In this document: piece by piece, positions 52,960-64,000 of the stretch
How the letters are laid out: the number at the start of each line of letters is the position of its first letter
How positions within the stretch are numbered: position 1 is the first letter of the stretch
NCBI RefSeq assembly: GCF_000275845.1
Contig: NW_006766974.1
Span: 4,914-68,913 of the forward strand
DNA from: Dichomitus squalens LYAD-421 SS1
Lineage: Eukaryota > Basidiomycota > Agaricomycetes > Polyporales > Polyporaceae
Reading direction: 5' to 3'
DNA length: 64,000 nucleotides
Program-made: the position numbers and the translations under genes
Notes under the pieces: model-generated
Seen by the model: only the letters and a program-made list of their open reading frames with translations
Database searches by the model: none
Told to the model about the DNA's origin: nothing

Positions 52960-55126
52960 TCAACGTCGGAGCTCGCGCTCCCCGTTCCTGCGCTCAGCCG
53001 CCCTCCTCGCACGTCCCGGAGAGGGGACGTCGCCCTCTGAAGCTGACAGCCCTCTCGCGCCAGTGCTCATCCGCTGAGGACCTGCCGACAGCGCGGCCGT
53101 GCTAGCCGTGGTATCTCCCGAGGTCGCAAACGGGTCCGTCCTGTTCGTTGTACGCGTCAGTGACATCGGAATTTTGGCCTGAATAGGAGCTGGAATGACT
53201 CACGCTTGGGAATTAGCCACGGCCGTGCGCATGCTGATGCCGGACCGAGACTCGACGTCACGCGCTCGCTCTAGGTCGATATCCACGGGCATTGGAATCG
53301 CTCCGTCAGGACGAGGATAACCCGACGCGGCGAGCATCTTGGCTTGCCTGCGTGTCGCGAGAGAGCGTATGCGCGAACAGCCGATCAAGGCAGGGTGTGG
53401 TACGCGATCGAATATGCATGTGCACGCCAAGTGTTTCATGTCGCAGATCACGGCAAGGGTGCGCGAGCCAAAAGTCACCACAATGAGGTAGGTGATAGCG
53501 GATGAGAAATCAGCATGTAGCGTTGAGTTTACGAAGAGAAGTCGCCAAGGCGTGGCAGGGGGGTAGGGATGGATTCTGTGATGAGTAACCGCGGCGGAGG
53601 GGGAGACATGCTCAGCAACATACCTTGCCTTCCTCCTCTTATACACGACACCCGCTTTCACCTCATCCATCTTCCTGTAGATGTAGAGCATGGCCAAGTG
53701 GGTGACTATGACAGTGGCGATGATCACGATTGCCTTTACGGCGTGCGCCGTCTTGTGGCTGCCTGTCATCCGCCGCATAAGACGGCATAAGTGCTTCTGC
53801 AATTTTCACTGGAACGTCGCAAACTCACCGCTGCTCGACTGCGAAACGCCGATGTACACGACCGCGAGCTGCTTTGGCAGTCCGAGAGTAGCCGCAGCGA
53901 TGAACGTCCATACGCTCATCCCAAGGGTCGAGAATATCGCCGTCAAGACTGAAGACTGTCGAGTAAGGACGACTGCGCGAGAGACTGACAACGTATAACA
54001 CGTACAGTGCCCCGGGATGGCACTCAGCCGCATAATAACCGGTATTTTGAACCCGCCCTCTCTAACGACCTGCGCGAGGACGGCATAGCGCATCTGCGTC
54101 TCCTCCATCTTCTTTCCGCGCGCCATGCACCAATATTTGAACGCGCTTCACACCACCGAGGCACACGTCGCATTAGCATCTCACGACAGAGAGCAGACTG
54201 AAGGCGGACGTACTAGAAGTTGCCAAGCTCGCCAAGGAGGGTGCCTGCTGCCACGATCCCGAAGCCTATCCAGACGCCCCAAACGTCTCCGCAAAGGACG
54301 GCGATGATCTCGTGGCCGAAGAGCTGCACACAGTCTGGTGGTAAGCGGCATCCCGGTACTCTCATATCGCCCGAAGTATAGAAAGGTAGACTCACAGGGG
54401 GGAAGGATAGAACGAACATGATCGCAATCGGGATGATCCATCCGCCTGGGGTGCTTCACACGCTCGTTCAGGGCATGAACACAGGTAGCAACGGAAGAGA
54501 ACACTCACTCATGCATCCAGTTCGCAAATGGACGCATCCAATTCACGACTTTCTGCTGAAAAGCCAGGAACAGGATCAATACGATAACCACCACGAGCGT
54601 AATCGCGATTGTCACTGTGTCCGACGGGAATGGCCATGTCAGTCGCCTGTCCCTACATGCAGGCACGCGAGAGAACGTAGGTACGTATGTGCTTAGGCTG
54701 CCTGAGTTTCTCCCGCGTGAAGTACTTCTTGATATCACAGGATCGGCTCTTGTGCGTGAGGACGTATTTCTCCGAGGGCGTCGGGCTGGGCGTGCGCATG
54801 AACTCTCGAATCTCGACCCGAGTACCGCTATCTTTGTCGCCATCGTCGTCCACGTTCGGCATACTTGTATGAGTGGCGAAGCTCGAGTTAGGATGCGAAA
54901 GCGACGGAGAAGGGACAAAGGTTGGGGCTACGCCATACACGCACGACGCGTCTGAGAGTCGCGGGACAGGCGCGACTAGTGTCGGGGAAGCGTTGGGTGG
55001 GTACTGATGACCATCGGTGACAGTGTATGAGGGAATGTTGTCCGATGGCCTGGTGCTAGACGAATCGTGGCAGTCAGCTGAATTTGATTCAAGGGACGAT
55101 GTAGGGGATGTGACGACCAACCTCAT
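52960..55126 (-). CDS. TVP38/VTT-domain membrane protein, paralogue 3
   Basis: Nine exons (55126-54685, 54614-54509, 54453-54396, 54323-54214, 54145-54006, 53948-53829, 53762-53624, 53347-53204, 53140-52960) give 479 residues. Start at ATG 55126 (MRLVVTSPTSSL), the first in this frame after a stop-free but ATG-less stretch. Markers: TPSPTPSEKYVL, TIAITLVVVIVLILF, FVLSFPPLFGHEIIAVLCGD, AAGTLLGELGNFYAFKYWC, VVREGGFKIPVIMRLSAIPG, LGLPKQLAVVYIG, YKRRKARQAKMLA. The 168-nt exon of its paralogues is split here into 58 + 110 nt by an extra intron. An unusually long intron (276 nt, 53623-53348) precedes a basic tail. A MITE sits just past the stop. Confidence 0.87.
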
Positions 55127-57660
55127 GCTCTGATCTTGAAAAGGAACGACGAGCCTACGCGTCAGGAAGGGATGGGAAAAGCTGCCTGACAAAGGTGAGG
55201 GCTTCAAAGAGGTCGAGGGAAACTATATAGGCCGGCGGCAGAAAAGAAGCGGGGAGGTAACGAGAGCTAATAGTCAATGGATGAAGTAGCGGGGAGTCTC
55301 TCCCCGGCAGCTTTCTCCCTAGAATCTTATGCAGCTGTTTGTGACTTCGGTTGCTCTATCATAGCAATCGAGGAAGCTCCAGAACAGCCTCACAGGGTCG
55401 TGCGTAGTCAGGCCTCGAGATAAAGCGGGGTTCATATCCGCTCGTCCGCGTGAGGCGGCACTTACCCAGGCTATCCAAGGCTGGCCAGCGTCTGTACTGT
55501 CCCGGATGCTGTGACATGCCATGACTGCGGACATACAGCGACTTTCTTATTCCTCGTTTCCCCTTTTGATCTTCTAGTCGTGACAACACCAAAAATATCA
55601 CGCTACCCTTGACAAATGCAGGTGAGTCTATTGAGTACTGCCACTGACGCACTATACAGACCTACATGTTCTTCACGTCGCAGTCTTCCTCGACGACCTC
55701 CTTATGGAAACTGGAATGCGTGGGCGTGGGGCGGCTCAAGAGGCGCACGACTGCCATTGGTTTTCAGCCGGAAGCACAGATCCCGTTTTGAACTTACGGC
55801 GTAATAGGCATTGTGCCGTCGGTCATGCTCCGGAGCGCACTCTCGACGCGATTCTTCCTACGCGACAATGAAGCAGCGGAGGAACCGTGAGTTGTTGATA
55901 TGGTTCTTTAATCGGCGCACTGTCCCTGAGATACCCTGATCAGCAGGTTTAGGCGCCAGTAAGCTCTACAGCGTCCATACGTGCGCAGCGGCATACGGGT
56001 GATCGTGGCGAATTTCTACCTTCTGGAAGTGTACAAGCGAAAAACATCGTAAGCTCTGCATGGTTAGGAACAACGTGCGGTGGGAAAAAGCGCGGGGGGA
56101 CCATACTAGACTCAGAAACAACGGCAAACCGCGGATCCCCGGCAGAGTCGACCAGACGTTCATTGACGGCTGCATATCATGGGATGCTTTTCGTGAGGTA
56201 CGCAGATACGAAAGGCTTACCTTCTGAGATAACATGGCAGCACAAACGCCGCACGTTTTGACACGCTCGTCAATCGACTTCAGAGCCGGGAGTTATCCGT
56301 CGGGACGGTCTCCGGGGTTTTCAGGCCTCAGGCTGAGCTTGGTTTAGGAGAGTTGAGACCTGCGTGGGTGCAGCCGGGCTATACGAGCGTCGAAAAACAA
56401 ATGTTGATGACATTCCGTAGCGTGGAAGATGGAATAGAAGGAGGCTCTGTGCGCGCCGCAGCCGGCGGGTCACGGTCGCAGCACAAGGAGGTGGAGGCGC
56501 CAACGCTGAGAACACTTCCGGGCCAGCCAGGCGCCCACCGTCGTGTCGGCGGTCCGACCGGACTCATGCGAGCTCCCGCACTGGTTCCTTCTCGCCATGA
56601 ACAGCCGAGACGAGTGCCAGAGGTGAATCATTGTCTCTACGAATGAAGATGGTAAACTTCGATATCCTACGTCAGAAAATAGCCTTCCAGCCGATCAAGG
56701 ACATCGAAGGCGGGCTGGCAGCCTTCAGCAGCGACCGGTGATTTACGTGGTCCACCCAGCTGGCAATTACCTCCGCAAAGCTTCAGGTCCACGTCAAGAG
56801 CACGTCTTAGCTATGAACTAGGATATGGCCCTACAGTAGGAACTCAGGACGGCCAGGAAAGAACTTCATCATTGCATTGGTTTGTACCTCGTCCCGCGAC
56901 GGATTTTGCCAACGACATTATTCTAACCACGCCTCTCCTTCTGGATCTCCAGAACATTCATCCAACGCACGTCAGTCTACCGACCTTGCACACACGATGC
57001 TGGATAGAAATAAGACTACGGGGACATAATACGGGTTGTCCGGGAGCCGAGCAATCCTCGCCATCTCCGGTGGCAATTGAATCACACATCGTCCATCGAG
57101 TGCGGCACATCGGGGATCCGGCCGCAATACTGATTATCTCGTAGATGTAACTCTACCAAGCCTGGTCGCTTCCCCTCCCGGGTCCCTCACAGCGACCATG
57201 GCCGGCCATGAACAGTGGAAGACAGTCGAGAAGGGCGCGGCTACTAGAAGCAGCACTCGAAGACTGCACAACCGGACCACCGCGCAGCATCCCATTCTTC
57301 CGCTGACTTTCGGGCCTTCGAAAGTCCCGATGTGTGACGCCCGATAGGCCCTCCGACCTGTCAAGTTGACCAGCTGCCCGATGGTCCATTCCCGCGAGAA
57401 TCATGGCAAGAATCCTTGGATATTACGTTCGTATGGCTTTGCACCCGGAACGCTCCCAACGTTCAGACGGTGGCGCCTAGGATCACGGTCTCGGCTGGCC
57501 TAGTCAAACGGGCAGTTGTGCCGTACCCCGCCCACCTTCCACGCGATATTGGACCGTGAATGTCTCTATGGATGGGTGATGTAGACCGCGATGTACAAGG
57601 TGGCGTCAAACTTTTACTACGGAGACTAGACCGAGTAACCGGCGAGCCCTGGTTGTAGTC
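55127..57660. other. Gene-poor stretch
   Basis: The left end is the promoter of TVP38-like paralogue 3. No reading frame on either strand shows family resemblance or a plausible exon chain, and no RNA gene was seen. Confidence 0.4.
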
Positions 57661-58993
57661 TTACTTCGGGGAACTCGCCATAACAATCGCAGCCATTCGT
57701 GGCGATTGGGGCCCGAGCCTGGGTGAGTGGCCACACGGAGCTGATTTTACACCATTCCACGAAAGTCGACAGTGTTCGGCCTTGTAGTGACCTCCAGCGA
57801 TGCTCTCCACCGACGGGAATGGATAGCTACTCGCACCTTCTTGTCCCAGTGTACCATGCTGATCTCGTCCAGGAGGTGCAATCCGTGTCGCGTGAGCCGT
57901 CAAGAGGCCTTGCGAGTCCTCTACGGTCAACGCAAATCCCGAGAATGCAAAGTCCAAGTGTACATAGGCAGCGACTCCGCAAAGCGGTGAATCTGGAAAG
58001 AGCGCGCCCTGCGGCGTAGTCGTCGTCAGCGTGGCGAGTGTATGTAAATGCGAGGTCACTCTGATGGCGGAGACGTACCTGCGGAATCGCTTCCGTCCTA
58101 CGCCTACGAACGCGATACATCTCAAGTTCTCTCAAGCGCGGAACCCCATTTATTGATGCTGCGGTGCAGGCGAGCACTGTCAACCTCATCCGCGCGACCC
58201 TCCAGCGCCAACACCTCAAGCTCGGGTCACACTTGCTACCGATCGACATGTGCGGGCAGAGCCAACTTGCGCCAGGGCCAAGACGCGCAGCTCGGGCATT
58301 CTCACGGGTTTATTAGAGGTCGATTCCGGTAAGCCTACAGGATGCTCGCCGCTGAGCTCGAGCGAGCGAAGGTGTGGCCACGCGGCCGTCGATTGAAGCA
58401 TCGGATTCCGATCGCTGGGTAGCCTGAGCGTCTGAAGACAAGCGTGCATGTGCCGACCACTGCGCCGATGGCCTCACGCTCTGCAGCGTACTTGTGAGAA
58501 TACCGTCGTGTGTAGAATAGCTGGTATGAGAAGGCGGTGAGAGGAGCAAGGAATGCGGTAGTTGGAAGCGGCGTGGGTGGAATACGTAGGATTAGACGAC
58601 CAAGGTGGGCCGTGCTGTCAATTGCAGCGCAGCCTCACTATCAACGAGTGCAGGTGTGGCATAGAACTCCGCGCATGTCAGAAAAAAGGCGTTGTCCAGC
58701 GCGCCACCTGAAAGGGGATCAATCGTGTAGCAGAGGGGACGATGTTGAGCGAGAGCGGGATAGCGCACGACTACTATTTCAGGGCAGTCGTCTGCGAGAG
58801 CGAGAGACCTTGCGGAAGGACGGAAGGACAACCTGAGTGGCAGACATCCGCTACCCTGGACATCTATACCGTACTTCACAAACGGCCACACAATGTTCGG
58901 AAGGAAATGGTGGATGATGGGTTGGTTTATTATGGCAAGACAGCGCAGGAAGAGAACAGGCATGCACGCCAATAGGATATCCCGACGCATCAT
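57661..58993 (-). pseudogene. F-box/LRR-like relic
   Basis: Minus-strand frames carry leucine-rich, F-box-protein-like text typical of agaricomycetes. One (58216-58449) reads LQTLRLPSDRNPMLQSTAAW, PHLRSLELSGEHPVG and PELRVLALAQVG. After a frame change, LEVLALEGRADEVDSARLHR continues until a stop near 58110. Upstream (58592-58993) another open frame could be the N-terminal side, but no F-box motif is clear. Frame breaks without splice sites suggest a decayed gene. Confidence 0.4.
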
Positions 58994-59363
58994 GGAGAAG
59001 GCCAGTAGGACGCCAGCGACTTCGTGAGCTTGTGTTTCAATAAAGCAGAATGCCGTGCCCTAAACTGAGACAAATTGGGTTGTCGTGTGGGTCAGCCAGT
59101 AACAGAACAGAGATGGTGTTGAACCTACATGTCGGATGCTGACGATATTGGGGTGGAGCGTGCCAGGTCGTGTATCAGGTGCGGTATCGCGACGAGGCTG
59201 GAATGAGCCGCGGTTGAGAACGGTAATCGATATTGTATGTGGGTAGGCGGGAACGCTAGCAGTATGAGCAAAGTCAGAGCGATCCCGCCTATTGAGCACC
59301 GCATATATACAGGCTCGGCACTGGCAAACCTCATGATGACCATGTTGCAAACGTGGTGGCAAG
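58994..59363. other. Gap left of hAT-type element
   Basis: No supported gene. The last 8 bp (59356-59363, GTGGCAAG) are the left target-site copy of the transposon. Confidence 0.45.
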
Positions 59364-60252
59364 TAGTGTTGCCGCCAAGCTGAGCCGGCTTGTCCAGCTA
59401 GCTTGCCAGCTAGACGCCCGGCTTGCTGGAACAAGCCAAGCCGGGTCGATAGATCCGAAATCAAGCTCATGACCAGCTCAACTCCAAGCCGTTCCCCAAG
59501 CTGGCTGGCCCACGGCTGGACGGATGACATAAACCTTCCAAATCAAGCCGTTTTATGCGATACGCGATACAGAACATCGCTCTCGCTCTTGCCACCCGTC
59601 CTCTCATGCCGTCCCTCCTTTCTGAAATGGCCTTTGTTCCTCCTTTTCTGCGCAGCCCAGCACCGTCAATATCCAGTACGAGCTTTGATGTACTTAAGTA
59701 TAGCCAACAGTGTGGAATAGAATCCTTTCGACCCACTACAATACCTGATCCTTGATCTGCCATCTCGCAAATCCCCACTCCCTGTATCCTATTGGACCAC
59801 ACCCCTGCTATTGTTAACTCCAGTTCTTCCAGTCAGCCCATTGCTTCCTTGTCGAAGCCTGCTCTTGTTTTCAAGGTGGTGGAGACACGCCTATCGGCTA
59901 GACTTCACTGGAGACCATATTTCCCACATTGAGCAGTTGACCATTCAAGAACTCTCCGCCTACCAGCACCGCTGAACATCCCCGTTCCGTGTCTAAAGGA
60001 CCTTAACGGAGTCTTCATATGTTATCGTCTCCACTAGCTGCACAAAATTGCCTCATGTACAAAAGTTACGTTGTATATACCACAACGTCTTTGTGAATGA
60101 GCGACCTGTTACCATATTTGGTGGCTCAGCTGGCAAGCCAGGAAGCTGGCGCCCAGCTAGCTTGATCTCAGCTTGGCTTGCTCCAGCTTGATGACCCAGC
60201 TCAATCCAGCTCGTGAGCTTGGCTTAGCTTAGCTGGCTTGGCGGCAACACTA
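59364..60252. mobile_element. Nonautonomous hAT-type transposon
   Basis: An 889-bp element with perfect 17-bp inverted ends TAGTGTTGCCGCCAAGC, bounded by an exact 8-bp direct repeat GTGGCAAG (59356-59363 and 60253-60260). An 8-bp target duplication and ends of the form (C/T)AGTGTTG are hallmarks of hAT elements. Both ends are packed with AGCTGGCTTG / CCAGCTAGCTTG-like words in both orientations, as expected for subterminal transposase-binding sites. No transposase frame fits inside. The perfect duplication suggests a fairly recent insertion. Confidence 0.9.
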
Positions 60253-60472
60253 GTGGCAAGCGCATACTTATAGCGCTGGCAAGGCAGGGATGCTCAAAGG
60301 CGCGTGGGGTGGAGCGACCGACGCGTCTGTCGCTCGCACGTGGGGCCGACGTCATCGCGCAACCCAGTAGAAAAGCTGTGGCCATTTGATGTCTCTATCC
60401 TCACACTACTCACCTTACCATACGGACCACCCCCGTTACTGCACGCCCCACTCACCTCACACCTGCCCTACC

Positions 60473-60945
60473 ATGAACAACGACGCTCTCGCCCACCAGT
60501 CCGACTACTCCACCGCCAACTACCCGCCCGAGAACGACAGTACGTTCTCCGCTTCATCCCCTCGCTCCCTCCATCCTCACTCCCACTCTCTCTAGCGACC
60601 TCCGAAGGCGGGTACGGCTCCTCAGGCACCTTCTCCCCCGCCAGCCAGCGCCGCGCCGACCCCTCCCGCCCCTCCAACGACACCGGCCTCATCACCCAAT
60701 CCCTCGACGGCGGGCCCCTAGCGTCCGAGCTCCAGGACGCCAAACAGGGCACGGACCCGCGCACCCGTGCCGCGTTCGACCATGACGCAAAACGGGACTT
60801 CGACCCGCTCAACCCGTACGGGCGTAACCCCGACTCCAAAGAAGAGACCGCCGACCGGCTCGCTTCGGCCTATGCGGACCCTAGGCGGCGGCAGTTCGAG
60901 AGCGGCGCAGCGCGGGGGAACGACGGTGACGTTGGCACCTTGTGA
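60473..60945 (+). CDS. Small hydrophilic protein, unknown
   Basis: Two exons, 60473-60539 and 60596-60945, give 138 residues from MNNDALAHQSDYSTANYPPE to a TGA at 60943. The protein is hydrophilic and Gly/Ser/Asp-rich with no signal peptide or membrane segment: SEGGYGSSGTFSPASQRR, DTGLITQSLDGGPL, RAAFDHDAKRDFDPLNPYGR, SAYADPRRRQFESG. The splice sites (GTACGT...CTAG, 56 nt) and phase fit well and coding composition is clear. No family or function recognised. It converges on the Snd3/Pho88 gene, 243 bp apart. It starts only 213 bp right of the target-site copy of the hAT-type insertion. Confidence 0.7.
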
Positions 60946-61188
60946 GATCAGGCTTGCCTGAAGACGGACTTTGCAACTGTATCCATAGCGTATCAGCGAT
61001 ATCAACGCATCCTCGACTCCTCTGTTGAGCATGCATACGACGTCGCACATCCCTCGCGCGAGCCCGATACAACATACATTAACAGGTGATATTTTTGCGA
61101 CCCACGTCTAACGCACAGATCCTACCATACATAACGCGCAGTCACTCACACAGAGCCACGACAAGCACCACGGCTAGCGGTCAACCAA

Positions 61189-62150
61189 TCAGTCCTCCTT
61201 CTTGCCGACCTTCTTTTCGGCCTCGTCGATCGCCGCCTTGTCCGTCTGCGGGTCCGACGCCGCCCCAAACATCCCTCCCGCCTTGAACGGCCGCTTCAGG
61301 TCGCCCTCCGCGGGCTTGCCCAGCACGTGGATCGCGACCGGCTTCGCGTCGTACAGCGTCTTCAGGCCCATGAGCGCTTGGATGAAGAGCGGTTGGGTGT
61401 ATCTGGCGGGGCGAGCATGTCAGACCGGGGTGCGGATGCGGGAATAGCGCAATTCGTAGACACGCAGACAGAGACGTACTTCATGTAGAGGTGCATGAAC
61501 GCCATCATCGCGACGCCGAAGTAGACCGCGCGCATGAGCTTCGACGTCTCCTGCAGGTCGTAGTCCCGGACGGTCGTCGTCACCAGCTTGTTCGCGCCAG
61601 GGTCCTGTCGGAGACAAACGGGTGAACGCCGCCCCTTGAGCGCACGCCAGCAGGACACGTACCATCGGGTTCGGCTCGACTGTGCGTCGCAACTTGCGTT
61701 CAGCCCCTCCCGTCGACGAACTCGAGACATCATGCGAGACGTACCATACTTGAGCACCGTCTGGTCGTTCTTCTTCTTGATCTGCGGGCCCCTCGCGTGA
61801 GCGCCCTGTCCCCACGAGTAAGGCCGAAAGAGGACGCACCTGCAGGCCGGTGTAGTAGTACACGCCGAGGACGAGGACCTGCGTCGCGACGTATGCGATG
61901 CGGACGTACGTCAGCACCTGGGGGTCGTCGAACGGCACCCTCTTGGCCACTACAGCCCCGGTATGATTTTGCGGACGGACAGACGTGTGTTGTGGCGGCG
62001 CATTTGGTCACAGCGGGAGTGTAGCAGCGAGCACGGGGTAGAAGAAGCACGAGCGACGTCAGTTCGGACACAAGAGAGGCAAACGGGGACGGCACACGGA
62101 CATTGCATGGCACCAAGGGAGATGACGAGGTTCTGCACGGCGGGGTTCAT
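61189..62150 (-). CDS. Snd3/Pho88 family ER membrane protein
   Basis: Snd3 (Pho88) of yeast is an ER membrane component of the SRP-independent (SND) targeting route. Six exons (62150-62102, 61949-61840, 61781-61745, 61679-61663, 61604-61480, 61402-61189) give 183 residues, close to yeast length. Recognised segments are MNPAVQNLVISLGAMQLAKR, FDDPQVLTYVRIAYVA, IKKKNDQTVLKYVEPNPM, KLVTTTVRDYDLQETSKLMR, AMMAFMHLYMKYTQPLF, and GKPAEGDLKRPFKAGGMFG, ending EAEKKVGKKED with a basic/acidic tail. Exon 4 is only 17 nt. Intron 1 uses a GTCCGT donor. Two or three hydrophobic segments match the family topology. Confidence 0.93.
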
Positions 62151-62872
62151 CTTGCCGGTATAGACTGGCTGCAGACAAAGGACAAGGACAGGACTGTGTG
62201 GGCAGAAGACGGGGAGGATGAAAACCAAAGGTGATGTGGGGGGGGAGCAAGAGGAGGAGGAGGGGGAGGGGGAGGAGAGAGGAGTGCGCAAGCCCAGATG
62301 TGTGTGGCCACTTTTTGCTGGCCACCGGACGTGTCCCTTCCTCTTTGGGCCGCCCGTATCGCTCCTCCACGCACGTGACGCAGGCACGGGCAGAATGCGA
62401 TAGCCGCTTGCCGTCCTGCTTCTCACAACTGTGTGTCCTGCTCAGGCTCAGGCCCATGGACGCGCACCGTCTTTCTGATTGCGGCGTTCCTCAGCTTCCT
62501 CAGCGAAATTGGTCCTCTCCCAGCTGCCTAGGAACGTTTCAGTAGCTCTCAATCCGACTCGTCCATCAACCATGAGGCTTGTCGCATATAGCTGCAAGTG
62601 TTTTCTTATTACGCCCCTCCTGTGCGCACTTCAGCATCTCTTGCAACGCTCTCTGCGTCGTCACCTATGCTAGCCTTGCGATTCCCTCTCAATGCTCTGT
62701 TCTTGGCCTTGGCGGGAGCGCGGAAGCTCCGTCGTACGTAGACATGGTTCATCTCGTCTGTTCCGTAACAGTAATTGCAGTCCTTGTGCATAAGCGCCCA
62801 GTATGTTGTTAGCTCCTCGTCTCCCCCAGCCCGCCACAGCATCAGGCTCCGAAGCGAGCCCACAAGATCTAG
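62151..62872. other. Intergenic, Snd3 promoter side
   Basis: Contains a purine run (62235-62283) and otherwise no supported gene. Confidence 0.45.
62235..62283 (+). repeat. Purine-rich low-complexity tract
   Basis: G-run followed by repeated GAG/GGA units on the plus strand (pyrimidines on the coding strand of Snd3), about 85-130 bp upstream of the Snd3 start. Such tracts are common in fungal promoters. Confidence 0.6.
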
Positions 62873-63939
62873 TACGACGATGGCAACCTCGACATCGTGG
62901 CCGATGATACTGCATCTCGAATATATCAAGGCATCCTCTCATCCATCTCTTCCGTATCTGAGGACCTCTTCTCCCTCCCGCAGCTGGAGGGAATCGAGAC
63001 CATGGACGAGTTTCCGACTCCCTAGCGGACCTCCGCCACTTCTTGAGCGTCGTCCCCAAGTCATCCGCCGAGTACTTCTCCAGCAGCCCTCCGTACACCC
63101 CTTGTTCATCGACGAGAACCATAACCGCGCCCGCATAGGTTCCTAGACCCCGACCACAAGCTCCCCTTCGCCCGCCTCGCCGTCACGATCCGCATTACGC
63201 ACAAATACCAAGCCGACCGCCTCCTCGAAGCCGCCGCTTCCCACCTCCGCCGCTTCTCCTCCTCTCTCGCCCCCCTCGGCTCGTGGCCCTCGCAATGCTC
63301 CTCGGCCGACATCCAATCCCAGCCCAAGTCGCGCGCCGGGCTTGCCGTGCCCATGTCCGGCGCGACAGGCATCGAGGCCGTCAACCTCACCCGCGTCCGA
63401 AGCCCCGGGGGACTACGCCTACGCCGAAACGTTTCCCCTCGCCTTCTTCCTCTGCCGCTCCGGCAGCCCCCTCCTCCTGCGGTACGGGGCGCGGCGGGAG
63501 GACCGGCGCCTCGAGCGCCTCTCGGACGCGGACTATCTCCCTTGCGTGCGCGCGCTGCCCGCCCTCGCCTCTACCTTTCCCTAGGCCGGGGAGGTCGCGC
63601 TCCGCACGGCGCCTAGCGGGCGGGGAAATGCTGCGGGAGTGCGAACAGGAGCGGTTCGCGGTGCCGCTGTGGGACGGGCTCGTTCGGGACGAGAATAGGA
63701 GGGTGCCCCCGCGGGCGTGGAGGGAGCGGGCGGTGTGCGGGGCGTGGAGAGCGCGTGTGTTGGTGGTTTTCCAGGAGGTTGTGAGACCGAGGATCGTGCG
63801 GAACGTTGTGCAGGCCTTTTCGGGGCCCGTTGTGGACCCTGAGTGTTGGGACGATGAGGCAGGTGAGGTGGTGCCTGCGAGTGTGTTGATTACGAGCGGT
63901 GCTGAGATCTGTATGAATGCAGTTCCTTCTCCTGTCTAA
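62873..63939 (+). pseudogene. BTB/POZ-domain protein, multiply frameshifted
   Basis: Reads YDDGNLDIVADDTASRIYQG, ILSSISSVSEDLFSLPQLEG, then a stop in frame; the continuation SDSLADLRHFLSVVPKSSAE is in another frame. After a possible intron comes FARLAVTIRITHKYQADRLL, EAAASHLRRFSSSLAPLGSW and GIEAVNLTRV. The frame breaks again at about 63400, continuing DYAYAETFPLAFFLCRSGS, and once more before EMLRECEQERFAVPLWDGLV. The last frame ends at 63939. These match the order of the other BTB proteins here (BTB core, HKY segment, IEAVNL, LxxxL), so it is a family member broken by at least two or three indels. Assembly error is possible but less likely for several. Confidence 0.65.
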
Positions 63940-64000
63940 CGCCTGTTTGGGGAGGACGACGATTGATTCGACACTTTCTGGAGCTCTGCAGGCGGACACT

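Overview
The window reads as nuclear DNA of a filamentous basidiomycete, most likely an agaricomycete. Genes are split by many short GT-AG introns (mostly 47-80 nt). The protein families fit that group: a large BTB/POZ family, DHA2 transporters, TVP38-like proteins, a Mub1/SamB MYND protein and Snd3/Pho88. The left edge holds four CCCTAA telomere-type units beside a decayed Penelope-like reverse transcriptase, so the contig may start close to a chromosome end. No species can be named from the sequence alone.

Layout: 0-1.6 kb is retroelement and telomere-type debris. 1.6-19.3 kb is mostly a housekeeping block: farnesyl diphosphate synthase, an HNH-type protein, Hsp10, a 995-residue Mub1/SamB-like MYND protein, a kinesin and a hexose-type sugar transporter. 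20.4-23.4 kb carries two BTB genes, one frameshifted. 24.1-35 kb is a tandem triplication (period about 3.85-3.96 kb) of a DHA2-type MFS transporter, together with remnants of the 3' end of the TVP38-like gene that stands at its right edge. 35.2-55.1 kb interleaves three TVP38-like genes with a two-domain secreted protein, a tRNA-Glu and a run of BTB genes and pseudogenes. 55-60.3 kb is gene-poor, with an F-box/LRR-like relic and a clear hAT-type nonautonomous transposon. 60.4-62.2 kb holds a small unknown gene converging on Snd3/Pho88, and the window ends in a broken BTB gene.

Working together: FPP synthase (isoprenoids), Hsp10 (mitochondrial folding), Snd3 (ER targeting), the sugar transporter and the kinesin look like unrelated housekeeping genes. 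I see no terpene synthase or P450 beside FPP synthase, so no biosynthetic cluster is claimed. The accessory part (20-64 kb) is shaped by duplication and decay: MFS x3, TVP38 x3, BTB x9 (five apparently intact, four broken) and two nonautonomous DNA transposons with recognisable ends and target-site duplications.

Gene models were built by hand from reading frames, splice sites and phase. Totals divide by three for every model whose exons are listed in full. No similarity search or membrane-segment prediction was run.
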